Source of the DNA: Helicobacteraceae bacterium
GTDB lineage: Bacteria; Campylobacterota; Campylobacteria; Campylobacterales; Sulfurimonadaceae
Direction: 5' to 3'
DNA length: 64,000 bases
Assembly (NCBI GenBank): GCA_027038835.1
Contig: JALWGC010000012.1
Location: 51,294-115,293 of the forward strand
Made by a program: the position numbers and the translations under genes. Of this stretch, positions 19,439 through 30,603 are shown one piece after another. Numbering within the stretch: position 1 is the stretch's first letter; each line of letters begins with the position of its first letter. The notes below the pieces were generated by a model that was not told the origin of the DNA, did no database searches, and saw only the letters and a list, made by a program, of their open reading frames with translations.

Positions 19439-22015
19439 TTAAGAGATGTTGACCACCACTTCGCTACCGTCGTAGTCGAACTCGACGTGGCTTCCCTCTT
19501 TGACTTTGTCTTCGAGAATAAGCTCTGCGAGTCTGTCTTCGACAATCTCGTACAATGCGCGTTTAAGCGGTCTCGCACCGTACACAGGGTCGAATCCGGC
19601 TTCGGCGATATAGCTTTTCGCACTTTCGGTAAGACTGATAGTGATATCGCGCTCTGCGACTTTTGCCGCGATTTCGCTAAAGAAGAGGCTCACTATCGCT
19701 TTTATCTCTTCTTGACCGAGTGCGTTGAAGATGACCACATCGTCAAGTCGGTTCAAGAACTCCGGTTTGAAATGGGCTCGCAAATCGGGCTTGATAAGCT
19801 CTTCGACATCTTCACCCGGTTTGGCTTCCATAATCTTCGCACTTCCGATGTTGGAAGTAAGAATGATGATGGTATTGCTAAAATCGACCGTTACCCCTTT
19901 GTTGTCGGTAAGTCTTCCGTCATCGAGCACTTGCAACAAGATGTTGAACACATCCGGATGCGCTTTTTCCACTTCATCGAAAAGTACGACCGAGTACGGT
20001 TTTCTACGCACCGCTTCTGTAAGCTGTCCACCCTCTTCGTATCCTACATAGCCCGGGGCGGCACCTACAAGTCTCGAAACGGAATGTTTCTCCATGTACT
20101 CACTCATATCGATACGTATCATCGCATCTTCGCTATCGAAGAGGAACTTCGCAAGCGTTTTGGCTGTTTGGGTTTTCCCAACTCCGGTCGGTCCAAGGAA
20201 GAGAAAACTTCCAATCGGGCGGTTTTTATCGCTAAGTCCCGCTTTGTTACGTTTGATAGCACGTGCGACCGCATGCACCGCTTTTGGTTGTCCGACAACC
20301 GCTTTTTTGAGTTCATCCTCGATATGGAGGATTTTCTCTTTTTCGCTTTGGAGCATTTTATTTACGGGGATTCCCGTCCATCTGCTCACAATCGCGGCTA
20401 TCGATTCTTCATCGACGCTGTTTTTAAGCAACGTACCGCTTTGTTGCATCTGTTTCCATTGCTCTTGAAGCTGTTTTTCCTCTTCTATGAGCTTCGGTAC
20501 TTCGCCGTACTCGATCTCCGCGGCTTTGTTGTAATCGCCGTTGCTTTTGGCGATCTCCGCCTCCCGTTTTTTGTTCTCGATTTCCATCTTGATATTCGCG
20601 ATACGCTCGAATATCTCTTTTTCACGATTGAACTGCGCTTCGAGGGAGCGTTTTTTCTCTTCGGCATCGGCAAGCTCTTTTTCTATCTCTTCAAGACGCT
20701 TTTTGTTCTGCTCGCTCTCTTCCATTTTCAGCGCTTCTTTTTCGACGTTGAGCTGCTGAATCTCACGTTTGATTTTCGCAAGCTCGTTCGGCTCCGACTC
20801 GATTTGCATCTTGAGTTCCGCTGCCGCTTCGTCTATAAGGTCTATCGCTTTATCGGGCAGGAATCTGTCGGTAATGTAGCGCGCACTGAGTTTCGCCGCC
20901 GCTACAAGCGCACTGTCGGTAATGGTAACGTTGTGGTGCGCTTCGAGCGACTCTTTGATACCGCGAAGAATCTGCAACGCTTGGTTGATTGTCGGCTCGT
21001 CCACGCTCACCGGCTGGAAACGTCGCTGCAACGCCGCATCTTTTTCGAAATATTTTCTGTACTCTTTGAGCGTAGTCGCACCGATAGTATGCAGCTCACC
21101 ACGGGCAAGCGCAGGTTTGAGGATGTTCGCCGCATCCATACTTCCTTCACTCGCACCCGCACCGACGATTGTGTGGATTTCGTCTATGAAAAGGATGATG
21201 TTTCCGTTTTCTTTCACCTCATCCACAACCGCTTTGAGTCTGTCTTCAAATTCACCGCGGTATTTCGCCCCTGCGATAAGCGCGGTCATATCGAGCGCGA
21301 CAACCTTTTTGTTCTGCAAGCTAACCGGCACTTCCTTGTTGAAGATTCTCTGCGCCAAACCTTCGACAAGTGCGGTTTTACCTACACCCGGCTCACCGAG
21401 AAGAATCGGGTTGTTTTTGGTTTTTCGTATCAAAATCTGCATAACGCGGTTGATCTCTTCATCTCGCCCGATTACCGGCGGAAGCTCACCTGCTGCCGCT
21501 TTTGCGGTAAGGTCTATACCGTATTTGCTAAGGCTATCGAGTGTTTCGTCGGCACTTTGGCTGTCTATCTTCGCTCCGCCGCGTGCGGCTTCGATGTTTT
21601 TGGCAAGCTCCATCAAATCGACATATTTAGAGATAATCGACTTGAACGGCTCACTTTTGAGGTTAGCCAAAATGTAGGTATCGACTGCCAAAAACTGATC
21701 GCCCATCTGTGTCATCTGCCCCATAGCGCGTTGCAAGGAATCGACGAACTCTTTTGAAAGTCTGATACTCTCTTTGGTTACGCTCGAGACTTTTGGCAAT
21801 TTGTTCGCTTCACTTTTGATGTCAAGCTCCATCGCCGCTTTATCGACGTTCATTTTATTGAACATCTGATTGAGCACACTGTCGGTATTGGTCAGTTGTG
21901 CCCACAAGAAGTGTACCGGAGTCACTTCCGGATTTTGGTTATGGAGAGCCAAAGATATGGAAGATTCTATCGCTTCGGTCATATTGTTGGTAAGTTTTTC
22001 AAAAATTTGTTTCAT
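19439..22015 (-). CDS. clpB: ATP-dependent disaggregase ClpB
   Basis: Hsp100 chaperone that works with DnaK to rescue aggregated proteins. The 858 residues have the standard order: N domain ([14 protein letters not shown]), AAA1 with [13 protein letters not shown], a coiled-coil middle domain (~400-525, rich in Glu/Lys), AAA2 with [12 protein letters not shown], and sensor/arginine-finger region [11 protein letters not shown]. It is monocistronic between its own terminator and a TATAAT promoter that overlaps a HAIR-like operator, suggesting HspR control as in Helicobacter and Campylobacter. Confidence 0.97.
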   Translation of the reverse strand: MKQIFEKLTNNMTEAIESSISLALHNQNPEVTPVHFLWAQLTNTDSVLNQMFNKMNVDKAAMELDIKSEANKLPKVSSVTKESIRLSKEFVDSLQRAMGQMTQMGDQFLAVDTYILANLKSEPFKSIISKYVDLMELAKNIEAARGGAKIDSQSADETLDSLSKYGIDLTAKAAAGELPPVIGRDEEINRVMQILIRKTKNNPILLGEPGVGKTALVEGLAQRIFNKEVPVSLQNKKVVALDMTALIAGAKYRGEFEDRLKAVVDEVKENGNIILFIDEIHTIVGAGASEGSMDAANILKPALARGELHTIGATTLKEYRKYFEKDAALQRRFQPVSVDEPTINQALQILRGIKESLEAHHNVTITDSALVAAAKLSARYITDRFLPDKAIDLIDEAAAELKMQIESEPNELAKIKREIQQLNVEKEALKMEESEQNKKRLEEIEKELADAEEKKRSLEAQFNREKEIFERIANIKMEIENKKREAEIAKSNGDYNKAAEIEYGEVPKLIEEEKQLQEQWKQMQQSGTLLKNSVDEESIAAIVSRWTGIPVNKMLQSEKEKILHIEDELKKAVVGQPKAVHAVARAIKRNKAGLSDKNRPIGSFLFLGPTGVGKTQTAKTLAKFLFDSEDAMIRIDMSEYMEKHSVSRLVGAAPGYVGYEEGGQLTEAVRRKPYSVVLFDEVEKAHPDVFNILLQVLDDGRLTDNKGVTVDFSNTIIILTSNIGSAKIMEAKPGEDVEELIKPDLRAHFKPEFLNRLDDVVIFNALGQEEIKAIVSLFFSEIAAKVAERDITISLTESAKSYIAEAGFDPVYGARPLKRALYEIVEDRLAELILEDKVKEGSHVEFDYDGSEVVVNIS

Positions 22016-22035
22016 TTTTCATCCTTTTCTGTTTA

Positions 22036-22041
22036 ATTATA
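22036..22041 (-). promoter_or_regulatory. -10 box for clpB
   Basis: Minus-strand TTGTATAATT, about 21 nt before the clpB ATG, with AAGGATG as ribosome site. Confidence 0.55.
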
Positions 22042-22044
22042 CAA

Positions 22045-22065
22045 CTTGAGTGATTTACTATCAAG
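22045..22065. promoter_or_regulatory. HAIR-like operator (HspR binding site) at the clpB promoter
   Basis: CTTGAGT, seven bases, TATCAAG. The consensus HAIR element is CTTGAGT-N7-ACTCAAG; here 12 of 14 arm positions fit and the spacing is exact. It lies immediately upstream of the -10 box, where a bound repressor would block RNA polymerase. Confidence 0.65.
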
Positions 22066-22210
22066 CTCTTGAATAATTTTGATGTAATTATAATGAAAAA
22101 AAAGTGCTTCGTTTGCTACTTAAGTGGCTATAGAACTTAAAAAGGTATTTTCTCGCCATCTTGCAGTAGTCGACCAAACAGGTCGAAAGAAAAAAACAAA
22201 TGCAACCCTA

Positions 22211-24247
22211 CTACAATCCGTCGGAATATCTCTGCATTATCGTTTCAATCGGTTCAGGTTTGGAGAAGAAATATCCCTGATAATAGTTACAACGAAGTTT
22301 TTTCAAGATTTCTACATCTTCTTTTCTCTCCACACCTTCAGCCACAACTTCGAAATCAAACGCTCTACTCAATTCGATAATCGTTTTCACGATTATTCGG
22401 TCCGTTTTATTTTTCAACATACCGAAAACAAAATTCTGATCGATTTTTATTTGATCTATAGGAAGTGATTTTAGGTACTGCAAAGATGCATATCCCGTTC
22501 CAAAATCATCGATAGATATCTGTATGCCCATATTTCTCAATTTTTTCATTTTCTCTATCATCATCTCGGTATCTTTTGCGAGCAGTGATTCCGTTAATTC
22601 TATTTTAAGTTTTTTAGGGTTTATCACATATTCGGTTATCATCTTTTCAACAAGCGGCACAAACCCTTCGGCAGCAAATTGTTTAGCGCTTACATTCACA
22701 GAGAGTGTCCATTCTTGCGTTTGGGGATTTTTGTGCCATAGTGAAAGCTGCTTCAGGGCCGTCTCCAAGACCCAAGACCCGATATCGATTATCAAGCCGG
22801 TACTTTCGGCAACAGGTATGAAAACTGTCGGCGAAACAACCCCTTTTACCGGGTGTATCCACCGTACAAGCGATTCGGCACCCGTTACGGTACCCTCACC
22901 ATCGTATTGAAGTTGGTAATATAACTCGAATTGTTCCTCTTTGACCGCAGATAAAAGTTCGGTATAGATATCCAAACTTTTTTGAGCTTTTCGTTCAACC
23001 TCTTTATTGTAGAAAGAAAAATAAACTTCCTCTTTTTTCGCATTTTGCAAAGCACTGTCAACTTCTTTGAATATCTCTGCGGCATTGGTTACAAGATTGG
23101 AATGTATATCGACCCCCACGTGAACGGATATAAATATCTCTTTGTCTTTTACCAAAAAAGGTTTCGATGTGATTCCCAGCAATCTGTTGAGAACTTCTTC
23201 CGCTTTTTGAATAGCGACATCTTCATCGTCCGAAACATTTCTGTAATAGAGCAAAAATTCATCTACACCTATTTTAGCTTTCAAGGAAACATCTTCGAAT
23301 TCCTCTTCCAATCGTTGTGCAAATTTTTGTAAAACGATATCGCTTCTTTCATGTCCGTAAACTTCGTTCAGTATTTTAAATTTACTTATATCGATGCAAA
23401 ATATTAAATGCCACACTTTTGTCGTTTGTGTATCTATTAAGGTTTGCAGCGATTTAAGAAACAAGTCTTTGTTCGGAAAACCCGTTAGTGAATCGTAGCG
23501 TTGCAGATATCGCAGTTGCTCTTTCGTTTTTTGCTGTTCTTGCAGCGATTTCTGCAAACCTTCTAGCATAATATTCGTCTCTTCGTAAAGTTTACCGAAT
23601 TCATCGTTTTGCGTTACTTCTATCCTTTTATCGAGAGAGGTCGCCAACTCTATTTGCTCCAAAAATTTCGTAAGCTTTATAATTGGCCTAGTAAATTTTT
23701 TAGCATAGTAATACGACAACAAGTATGTCATCAATACAACGAAAAGATACAAAACACTAAAATGCCAAATATATTTTTTAAACACATCAAAATAAGTGAC
23801 GTAACGCAGCGTCATACTCGTACAACCTATTTTCTTGTCAAAATAGCTTATATCCGTATCCATCGTGATCGTATGACCGACTATTTCGACACTTCCATCC
23901 TTGCATGTATTATGATGCGATACGAAACTTTTATCGTTTTTCGCGTATTGATATACCGCTTTTGTGCCGTTTTTATAAACGACAAGCGATTCTAGTACAT
24001 CAAAAGATTTCAATTTTGTCGTTATATCCGCGGCGGTCGCCACGTTGTTGAGAAAAATGAGTTTAGCTAGATCTTGAGAAATGACATTTTGTATCGTTTT
24101 GTTCAGCTTCACGGCTCTTATATTTTCTTCTTTAATATAGAAGATGGCAAAAGCCACATATGCGATGAAAAAAACCATAGACACTATAAGTAGTACGAGT
24201 TTTCGAAGTTTTTTCTCGATGGAACCTTTGTATTCTCGCGTTTTCAT
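22211..24247 (-). CDS. Membrane GGDEF-EAL protein, probable cyclic-di-GMP phosphodiesterase
   Basis: A 678-residue sensor with membrane helices at ~17-39 and ~160-185 bounding a periplasmic domain that has two cysteines (HNTCKDGS, KIGCTS), then a HAMP region, a degenerate GGDEF domain (signature IGVDEF) and an EAL domain with ESLVRW, IDDFGTGYASL, IKIDQNF, VVAEGVE and QGYFFSKP. The cyclase site is lost and the phosphodiesterase site kept. Its ATG follows the sulfurtransferase stop with no spacer (TAGATG), so the sulfur enzyme and this regulator are cotranslated. Composition is more AT-rich than clpB next to it. Confidence 0.87.
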   Translation of the reverse strand: MKTREYKGSIEKKLRKLVLLIVSMVFFIAYVAFAIFYIKEENIRAVKLNKTIQNVISQDLAKLIFLNNVATAADITTKLKSFDVLESLVVYKNGTKAVYQYAKNDKSFVSHHNTCKDGSVEIVGHTITMDTDISYFDKKIGCTSMTLRYVTYFDVFKKYIWHFSVLYLFVVLMTYLLSYYYAKKFTRPIIKLTKFLEQIELATSLDKRIEVTQNDEFGKLYEETNIMLEGLQKSLQEQQKTKEQLRYLQRYDSLTGFPNKDLFLKSLQTLIDTQTTKVWHLIFCIDISKFKILNEVYGHERSDIVLQKFAQRLEEEFEDVSLKAKIGVDEFLLYYRNVSDDEDVAIQKAEEVLNRLLGITSKPFLVKDKEIFISVHVGVDIHSNLVTNAAEIFKEVDSALQNAKKEEVYFSFYNKEVERKAQKSLDIYTELLSAVKEEQFELYYQLQYDGEGTVTGAESLVRWIHPVKGVVSPTVFIPVAESTGLIIDIGSWVLETALKQLSLWHKNPQTQEWTLSVNVSAKQFAAEGFVPLVEKMITEYVINPKKLKIELTESLLAKDTEMMIEKMKKLRNMGIQISIDDFGTGYASLQYLKSLPIDQIKIDQNFVFGMLKNKTDRIIVKTIIELSRAFDFEVVAEGVERKEDVEILKKLRCNYYQGYFFSKPEPIETIMQRYSDGL

Positions 24248-25117
24248 CTATTTCTCTATAGGAAGATTAAAATCGTTACCCCATTCCAACCAAGAACCAT
24301 CATATACGGATGCATCGTACCCCAACTCTTTTAAAACCATAAAATTAAGTGCCGCATCCGCTCCATCTGCACAATACAAGATAATTTTTTTATTTTTCGG
24401 TAAATTTTTATAAAGTTTTTTTAGTTTGGACAAACTTTTCATTCCACTGCCATTGATATCGTAATTGGAATATCCTGGGTAATTCAAAGCTGTTGGGATA
24501 TGCCCCTTTCGTTTTGCAAACGATTTCAAACCTTTATAGTATTCAGGAGGTCTGCCGTCGACGATAATATTTTTACCAATCGCCACATAGGTGCTTAACT
24601 TCGTTTCCAAGATACTGTTGTCAATACGCGGAACGAAATTTTTCGGTTTTGGTTTGTAAGCTTTCGTACTTATCGGGAGAAGCCCCTTTTTCCAGTTTCC
24701 ATATCCAACTTTCAACATCGAAATATTTTCGACTCCAAGAACCTTGGCTATCCAGTAAAATCGAGCCGCCCAAATAAGCTCGTTGTCTCCATATACGACG
24801 ACTTTAGCATCTTTATCTATACCGACATCGCTAAAGAGCTTCTGCAAATAATCCAAACTCGGCATCTTGTAATGATTGTTCGGATCGAACAGGCGATTGG
24901 CCGGGTCGGATAAATCTTTCAACACCGGTATATTTACGGCATGCTCAAGATGCCCTTTTTTGTAAATTGTCGGTTTACGCACATCGACGATAACAAGATG
25001 AGGATCGTTATAATTTTTACTCAACCATTCCGGTGAGATAAATGTAGGCATCGCATGCAAAGATGGGAAATATATAAAAAAAATCACAAAAAAAGATAAA
25101 AAATAGTTCAAATACAT
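24248..25117 (-). CDS. Exported tandem-rhodanese sulfurtransferase
   Basis: A thiosulfate/3-mercaptopyruvate-type sulfurtransferase of 289 residues with a hydrophobic N-terminal signal (cleavage likely after LHA), so periplasmic. The first rhodanese domain (VDVRKPTIYKKGHLEHAVNIP) lacks a catalytic Cys; the second carries it in ILYCADGADAAL (Cys249). The loop differs from the classical CRKGVTA and CGSGVTA loops, so the substrate is uncertain. It is directly coupled to a GGDEF-EAL protein whose sensor domain also lies in the periplasm. Confidence 0.87.
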   Translation of the reverse strand: MYLNYFLSFFVIFFIYFPSLHAMPTFISPEWLSKNYNDPHLVIVDVRKPTIYKKGHLEHAVNIPVLKDLSDPANRLFDPNNHYKMPSLDYLQKLFSDVGIDKDAKVVVYGDNELIWAARFYWIAKVLGVENISMLKVGYGNWKKGLLPISTKAYKPKPKNFVPRIDNSILETKLSTYVAIGKNIIVDGRPPEYYKGLKSFAKRKGHIPTALNYPGYSNYDINGSGMKSLSKLKKLYKNLPKNKKIILYCADGADAALNFMVLKELGYDASVYDGSWLEWGNDFNLPIEK

Positions 25118-25144
25118 AAAAAATCCTTCCGTGTTAATGATAAT

Positions 25145-26008
25145 CTAATCTCCCTTAATACTACCTTTTTGATACCTTTTCAACATACTCTCATTGCCTA
25201 TAACTCCTCCGCTATGGATATAGAGAATTTTCTCTGTAGTTTTTTCCAAAACCATTTTCCACATCGAAGGAGCATAAAGCAAATCGAACTCTATGCCCGT
25301 TTGCTCGAGAAGCTTTACATACAGCTTGTAAAATTCCAGATTCGGCTTACCGAAAGGATGTTTTTTCGGCGGCTCCAAAACGACAAGGTTTTTGGGTATC
25401 TCGCCAAGTGCTTCCATCTGTTTTGTCAAATACGCCCCATCTCCAACGCAAGGGGTCGTATAGACTCTATATTGGGGTAACGCCAATGCCAAAAAAAGCG
25501 CCGTCGTTCCCGTTCCGCTGGGTGTCGCAAGCGCTTTTACGGGCGGATTTTGCTTTTGTATCTCTTTGGCTAGAGCCGCTATCCCCGCTTTGGCTTCTTT
25601 TACCGCTCCCCCTTGGTGGAGCAAAAACGTTCTATCATCGGTTTGTGCCGTAAGGGAGGCTATGAACTCTTTGTAGATTGCATGCGGTACTTCCTTGTGC
25701 TCCATACCGAACTCCAAAGCGTAGCGAAAATTGCCCGAAACCTCTTCTTTTTGACGTTGTGAGAGCGGCTTGGTGTAGTAAAGGAACCGCCACCCTTTAT
25801 CGAAACAAAGCTTCGCGATGGAGAGCATCGCATTGGATTGCGTACCGCCGTAGGATATGACCGTATCGAAACGTTCTTTTGGAGTATGTACGAGGGTGTA
25901 GAGTTTACGGTACTTATTACCGCTCAAGTAAGGGTCTATCAGATCGTCACGTTTGACGAAAAACGCTCTGCCGTCGATGGTGACGGCAGAAATAGGCGTT
26001 GGAAGCAT
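25145..26008 (-). CDS. PLP-dependent enzyme of the ACC deaminase / D-cysteine desulfhydrase family
   Basis: The 287-residue protein has the fold-type II signature: FFVKRDDLIDPYLSGNKYRKL, where the Lys of GNKYRKL is the likely PLP Schiff-base residue, SYGGTQSNAMLSIA, and the phosphate-binding ATPSGTGTTALFLA. Activity could be D-cysteine desulfhydrase or ACC deaminase; the sequence alone does not decide. It is shorter than the ~330-residue enzymes. It starts 6 nt after the PPIase gene end on the same strand. Confidence 0.82.
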   Translation of the reverse strand: MLPTPISAVTIDGRAFFVKRDDLIDPYLSGNKYRKLYTLVHTPKERFDTVISYGGTQSNAMLSIAKLCFDKGWRFLYYTKPLSQRQKEEVSGNFRYALEFGMEHKEVPHAIYKEFIASLTAQTDDRTFLLHQGGAVKEAKAGIAALAKEIQKQNPPVKALATPSGTGTTALFLALALPQYRVYTTPCVGDGAYLTKQMEALGEIPKNLVVLEPPKKHPFGKPNLEFYKLYVKLLEQTGIEFDLLYAPSMWKMVLEKTTEKILYIHSGGVIGNESMLKRYQKGSIKGD

Positions 26009-26014
26009 CGAAAA

Positions 26015-26851
26015 TTATTTATACTCGATTTTCGCTTTGCTTTTGAGGGTTTGAAGTTTGCTTTGCATGACTTGACGGAATTTTTCCATTTTCAAGCGCT
26101 GTTCGATATATGGCTTAACTTCCGCAAACGGTCTGGTAGAAGCGCTTTTTTTGTCCTCTACGTAGATTACATGATAGCCAAATTGCGTTTTGACGGGTGT
26201 TTTGGTGACTTCCCCCGCTTTCATGCCAAAAGCCGCTTTTTCGAACTCGGGAACCATCTGCCCTTTGGCGAAATACCCAAGATCGCCCCCTCTTGGACCG
26301 CTTGGTCCGGTCGATTTCGCTTTTGCAAGCTCTATGAACTTCTCTTTAAGCGCTTTACCTTTAAGCCCTTTTAGCTGTGCAATGATTTTTTTGGCTTCCT
26401 CTTCGCTCTTGACCAAAATATGGCGCGCGTGCACACTCTCTTTTTGCATGAACTCTTGCTTGTTTTTGTTGTAGTACTCTTTGAGTTCTTTATCGGAAAT
26501 CTTGATACCATCGAGTACTTTTTTCTGCCACAAGCGTATCGCAAGGTCTTTTTTGATGCTCTCAATCACTTTTTGGAGCTGCTCTTTGTACTCTTTGGAG
26601 TTGGTAATACCTTGTTTCTTCGCATCTTTGTAGATCACCTCTTTGGATATCATCTCATCCAAAAACTGCTTTTTGAGCTGTTCTTGTTTTTGTGCAGGAA
26701 GCTGTGAGAGTCTCCCTTGTGTCGCTTGCATCAAAGCGTTCGTTACATCCTCGTCCGTAATCTTCGCTCCATCTACGGTCGCCAATGTCGCCGCAAAAGA
26801 GATTGTCGTCGTTAGAAGCAGTGTCGAAGCTACCTTTATCATCGCTTTCAT
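26015..26851 (-). CDS. Periplasmic peptidyl-prolyl cis-trans isomerase (PEB4/SurA-like)
   Basis: A 278-residue secreted chaperone/PPIase. It has a signal peptide (cleavage near SFAA), an N-terminal helical chaperone region starting ATVDGAKITDEDVTNAL, and a parvulin domain at ~130-250 with VHARHILVKSEEEAKKII, GDLGYFAKGQMVPEFEKAAF and FGYHVIYVEDKK. The layout matches Campylobacter PEB4/Cbf2, which helps outer-membrane protein folding. The promoter is in the 96-nt gap shared with divergent nth. Confidence 0.9.
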   Translation of the reverse strand: MKAMIKVASTLLLTTTISFAATLATVDGAKITDEDVTNALMQATQGRLSQLPAQKQEQLKKQFLDEMISKEVIYKDAKKQGITNSKEYKEQLQKVIESIKKDLAIRLWQKKVLDGIKISDKELKEYYNKNKQEFMQKESVHARHILVKSEEEAKKIIAQLKGLKGKALKEKFIELAKAKSTGPSGPRGGDLGYFAKGQMVPEFEKAAFGMKAGEVTKTPVKTQFGYHVIYVEDKKSASTRPFAEVKPYIEQRLKMEKFRQVMQSKLQTLKSKAKIEYK

Positions 26852-26918
26852 CGAGTTGTCCTTTTTGTTTTGTTGGGAAAATTCTAATTGGTTTAAGATA
26901 ACAGTTATTAAACTACTC

Positions 26919-26924
26919 TATAAT
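26919..26924 (+). promoter_or_regulatory. -10 box for nth
   Basis: TATAAT, 23 nt before the nth ATG. Confidence 0.5.
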
Positions 26925-26947
26925 TACACGAAAAAAAGAGTTTTCCG

Positions 26948-27604
26948 ATGGCAATAAAAGTAAAAAAAGCGACGAAAAAAGAGGTCGAAATCATCAAAGA
27001 GCGTTTTTTGGAGCGCTATAGCGGCGCGGTAACGGAGCTTGAGTACAAGAACCTTTACGAGCTTGTCGTCGCCGTCGCTCTCTCGGCACAATGTACCGAC
27101 AAGCGGGTCAACCTCATCACCCCCTCTTTTTTTGCGAAATTCCCCTCCCCCAAAGAGCTCGCCCAAGCACCCCTTGAAGAGATAAAAGAGCTTATAAAAA
27201 CTTGCAGTTTTTTCAACAACAAAGCCAAAAACCTAAAAGCGATGGCGCAGCGCGTGATGGAAGCGTACGGCGGGGAAGTTCCACTCGATGAAAAAGAGCT
27301 CAAAACCTTAGCGGGTGTTGGACAAAAAACGGCACATGTCATCATGATAGAATATGCCGGTGTGAACCTGATGGCGGTCGATACCCACGTTTTTCGCGTC
27401 GCGCATCGGCTTGGGCTGAGCCAAGACGAAACCGCCTTGAAAACGGAAGAGACTCTCACGAAACTTTTCAAAGACAATCTCCAAACACTGCACCAAGCGA
27501 TGGTACTCTTTGGGCGCTATATCTGTACAGCGAAAAACCCTAAATGTGACGAGTGCTTTTTAAGTGAATTTTGCAAAACGAAAGAGAGCTTCAAAGCGAA
27601 ATAA
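26948..27604 (+). CDS. nth: Endonuclease III
   Basis: DNA glycosylase/AP lyase for oxidised pyrimidines. The 218 residues contain the helix-hairpin-helix LAGVGQKTAHVIM with the catalytic Lys, the catalytic Asp in AVDTHVFRV, and the C-terminal 4Fe-4S ligands in the family spacing C-x6-C-x2-C-x5-C (CTAKNPKCDECFLSEFC). The ribosome site is weak. Confidence 0.97.
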   Translation: MAIKVKKATKKEVEIIKERFLERYSGAVTELEYKNLYELVVAVALSAQCTDKRVNLITPSFFAKFPSPKELAQAPLEEIKELIKTCSFFNNKAKNLKAMAQRVMEAYGGEVPLDEKELKTLAGVGQKTAHVIMIEYAGVNLMAVDTHVFRVAHRLGLSQDETALKTEETLTKLFKDNLQTLHQAMVLFGRYICTAKNPKCDECFLSEFCKTKESFKAK

Positions 27605-27618
27605 GGTACAATGCTTCT

Positions 27619-27855
27619 ATGAAAACAACGATTGTATTTTTATTGGTAATGCTTAGTTTTAGCGGGTGTGTCAACAAGCACGGAGTTTCGATGAAGTACT
27701 ACAGCGACTGCAAAGAGTACTACGACCTTCAAGGACATTACCACAAGGAGTGTGGAGAAGACGACATCTTCACCTACAAAGAGGTAAAAGAGGCGTTGAA
27801 AACGAAAGAGGAGAAAGACCCCAACGTCATCGAGGGGCAGCCAAGCCCCTTTTGA
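27619..27855 (+). CDS. Small putative lipoprotein
   Basis: A 78-residue protein. ATG at 27619 (MKTTIVFLLVMLSF) gives a typical signal peptide ending at a lipobox-like FSGC; a longer frame from 27571 would overlap nth and bury the signal. The mature part is charged, with Cys residues in YSDCKEYYD and HKECGEDD. A TACAAT box at 27607-27612 ends 6 nt before the ATG. Function unknown; similar short lipoproteins are common in Campylobacterota. Confidence 0.72.
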   Translation: MKTTIVFLLVMLSFSGCVNKHGVSMKYYSDCKEYYDLQGHYHKECGEDDIFTYKEVKEALKTKEEKDPNVIEGQPSPF

Positions 27856-27860
27856 GTGTT

Positions 27861-29394
<1,534 letters not shown>

Positions 29395-29396
29395 AA

Positions 29397-30596
29397 CTAC
29401 GCTTCCTCTTTGATAAGCGGTTTGACCCCCGGAAGGATTTTCCCCTCGAGTAGCTCCAAACTCGCTCCGCCGCCTGTGGAGATGAACGTCATCTCCTCAT
29501 CGACGCCGACACGCTGTACCAAGTCCGCGGTATCGCCTCCGCCGACAACGGTCGTTGCATAACTATCGGCTACGAAATGGGCGATTTTCGAAGAACCTCT
29601 TGCAAAGCGCTCCATCTCGTAAACCCCCATAGGACCGTTCCAAAGGATCGTCTGTACGTCGTTGAGCGCTTCACGATAAAGACGCACCGTCGCAGGACCG
29701 ATATCAAGCCCCATCCATCCGTTTGGAATCTCTTGCGCGGTAACGATTTTACTCACGGCATCTTCGGCGAATCTATCGGCGGCTATCACATCGACAGGCA
29801 AGTAGAACTTCACTCCAAGCTCTGCAGCTTTGTCCATGATGCGTTGCGCTTCTTCCAAAAGCTCGTCTTCGACAAGCGAAGCACCGATGTCGTAACCAAG
29901 CTGTTTCAAAAACGTAAACGCCATCCCGCCCCCGATAAGGATTTTATCGACTTTGGGCAGTAGATTCACAAGCGCTTCGAGTTTACCCGAAACTTTACTT
30001 CCGCCGACAATCGCGGCAAACGGGCGTACGGGGTTGTTGACGAGTTTTCCGAAGAAATTGATCTCTTTTTCGAGCAAGAAACCTGCCGCTTTGTGGTCGT
30101 TGTCGAAATACGCCGTTATCCCCTCTACCGAAGCGTGCGCTCTGTGGCTCACGCCAAAAGCGTCGTTGACGTACACTTCCGCCAAATCGGCAAGTTTTTT
30201 TGCAAACTCCGGATCGTTTTTCGTCTCTCCTGCTTCGAAACGGAGGTTTTCAAGCAACACCACCTCTCCTGATTGCATATCGGCGGTTTTACCCAAAGCG
30301 TCTTCGCCGACGACATCGTTCGCCATCACCACCTCTTTTTTCAAAAGCTGATGGAGTCTGCGCGCTACGGGCTTGAGCGAGTATTTCTCCACAACTTCCC
30401 CTTTTGGTCGTCCAAGGTGGGAAGCCAAAATCACCGCACAGTCTTGATCGAGGCAGTAATTGATAGTCGCTATGGCGGAGCGGATACGTCTGTCGTCGGT
30501 GATGTTGCCGAACTCGTCCATCGGGACGTTGAAATCGCACCGTATAAATACTTTCTTGTTTTGAATATCGAGTTGTTTGAGGTGTAAAAGTTCCAT
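29397..30596 (-). CDS. pgk: Phosphoglycerate kinase
   Basis: Glycolytic/gluconeogenic ATP-forming step. The 399-residue protein has the signature [17 protein letters not shown], the substrate region [12 protein letters not shown], and the C-terminal nucleotide-binding [10 protein letters not shown] and [16 protein letters not shown]. It follows gap by 7 nt. Confidence 0.97.
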   Translation of the reverse strand: MELLHLKQLDIQNKKVFIRCDFNVPMDEFGNITDDRRIRSAIATINYCLDQDCAVILASHLGRPKGEVVEKYSLKPVARRLHQLLKKEVVMANDVVGEDALGKTADMQSGEVVLLENLRFEAGETKNDPEFAKKLADLAEVYVNDAFGVSHRAHASVEGITAYFDNDHKAAGFLLEKEINFFGKLVNNPVRPFAAIVGGSKVSGKLEALVNLLPKVDKILIGGGMAFTFLKQLGYDIGASLVEDELLEEAQRIMDKAAELGVKFYLPVDVIAADRFAEDAVSKIVTAQEIPNGWMGLDIGPATVRLYREALNDVQTILWNGPMGVYEMERFARGSSKIAHFVADSYATTVVGGGDTADLVQRVGVDEEMTFISTGGGASLELLEGKILPGVKPLIKEEA

Positions 30597-30603
30597 GTTT
30601 CTC

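Noticed and set aside
19370..21757. Long open frame (795 codons) on the plus strand opposite clpB
   Set aside because: Lies wholly antisense to clpB, no ribosome site or recognisable domain; a by-product of the codon use of clpB.
22092..22139. Tiny ORF (15 codons, MKKKCFVCYLSGYRT) after a TATAAT in the clpB upstream gap
   Set aside because: Too short, no ribosome site, no evidence of conservation.
22170..22186. Hairpin TCGACC-AAACA-GGTCGA downstream of the GGDEF-EAL gene
   Set aside because: The T-run is on the wrong side of the stem for termination of that gene; kept only as a possible RNA structure.
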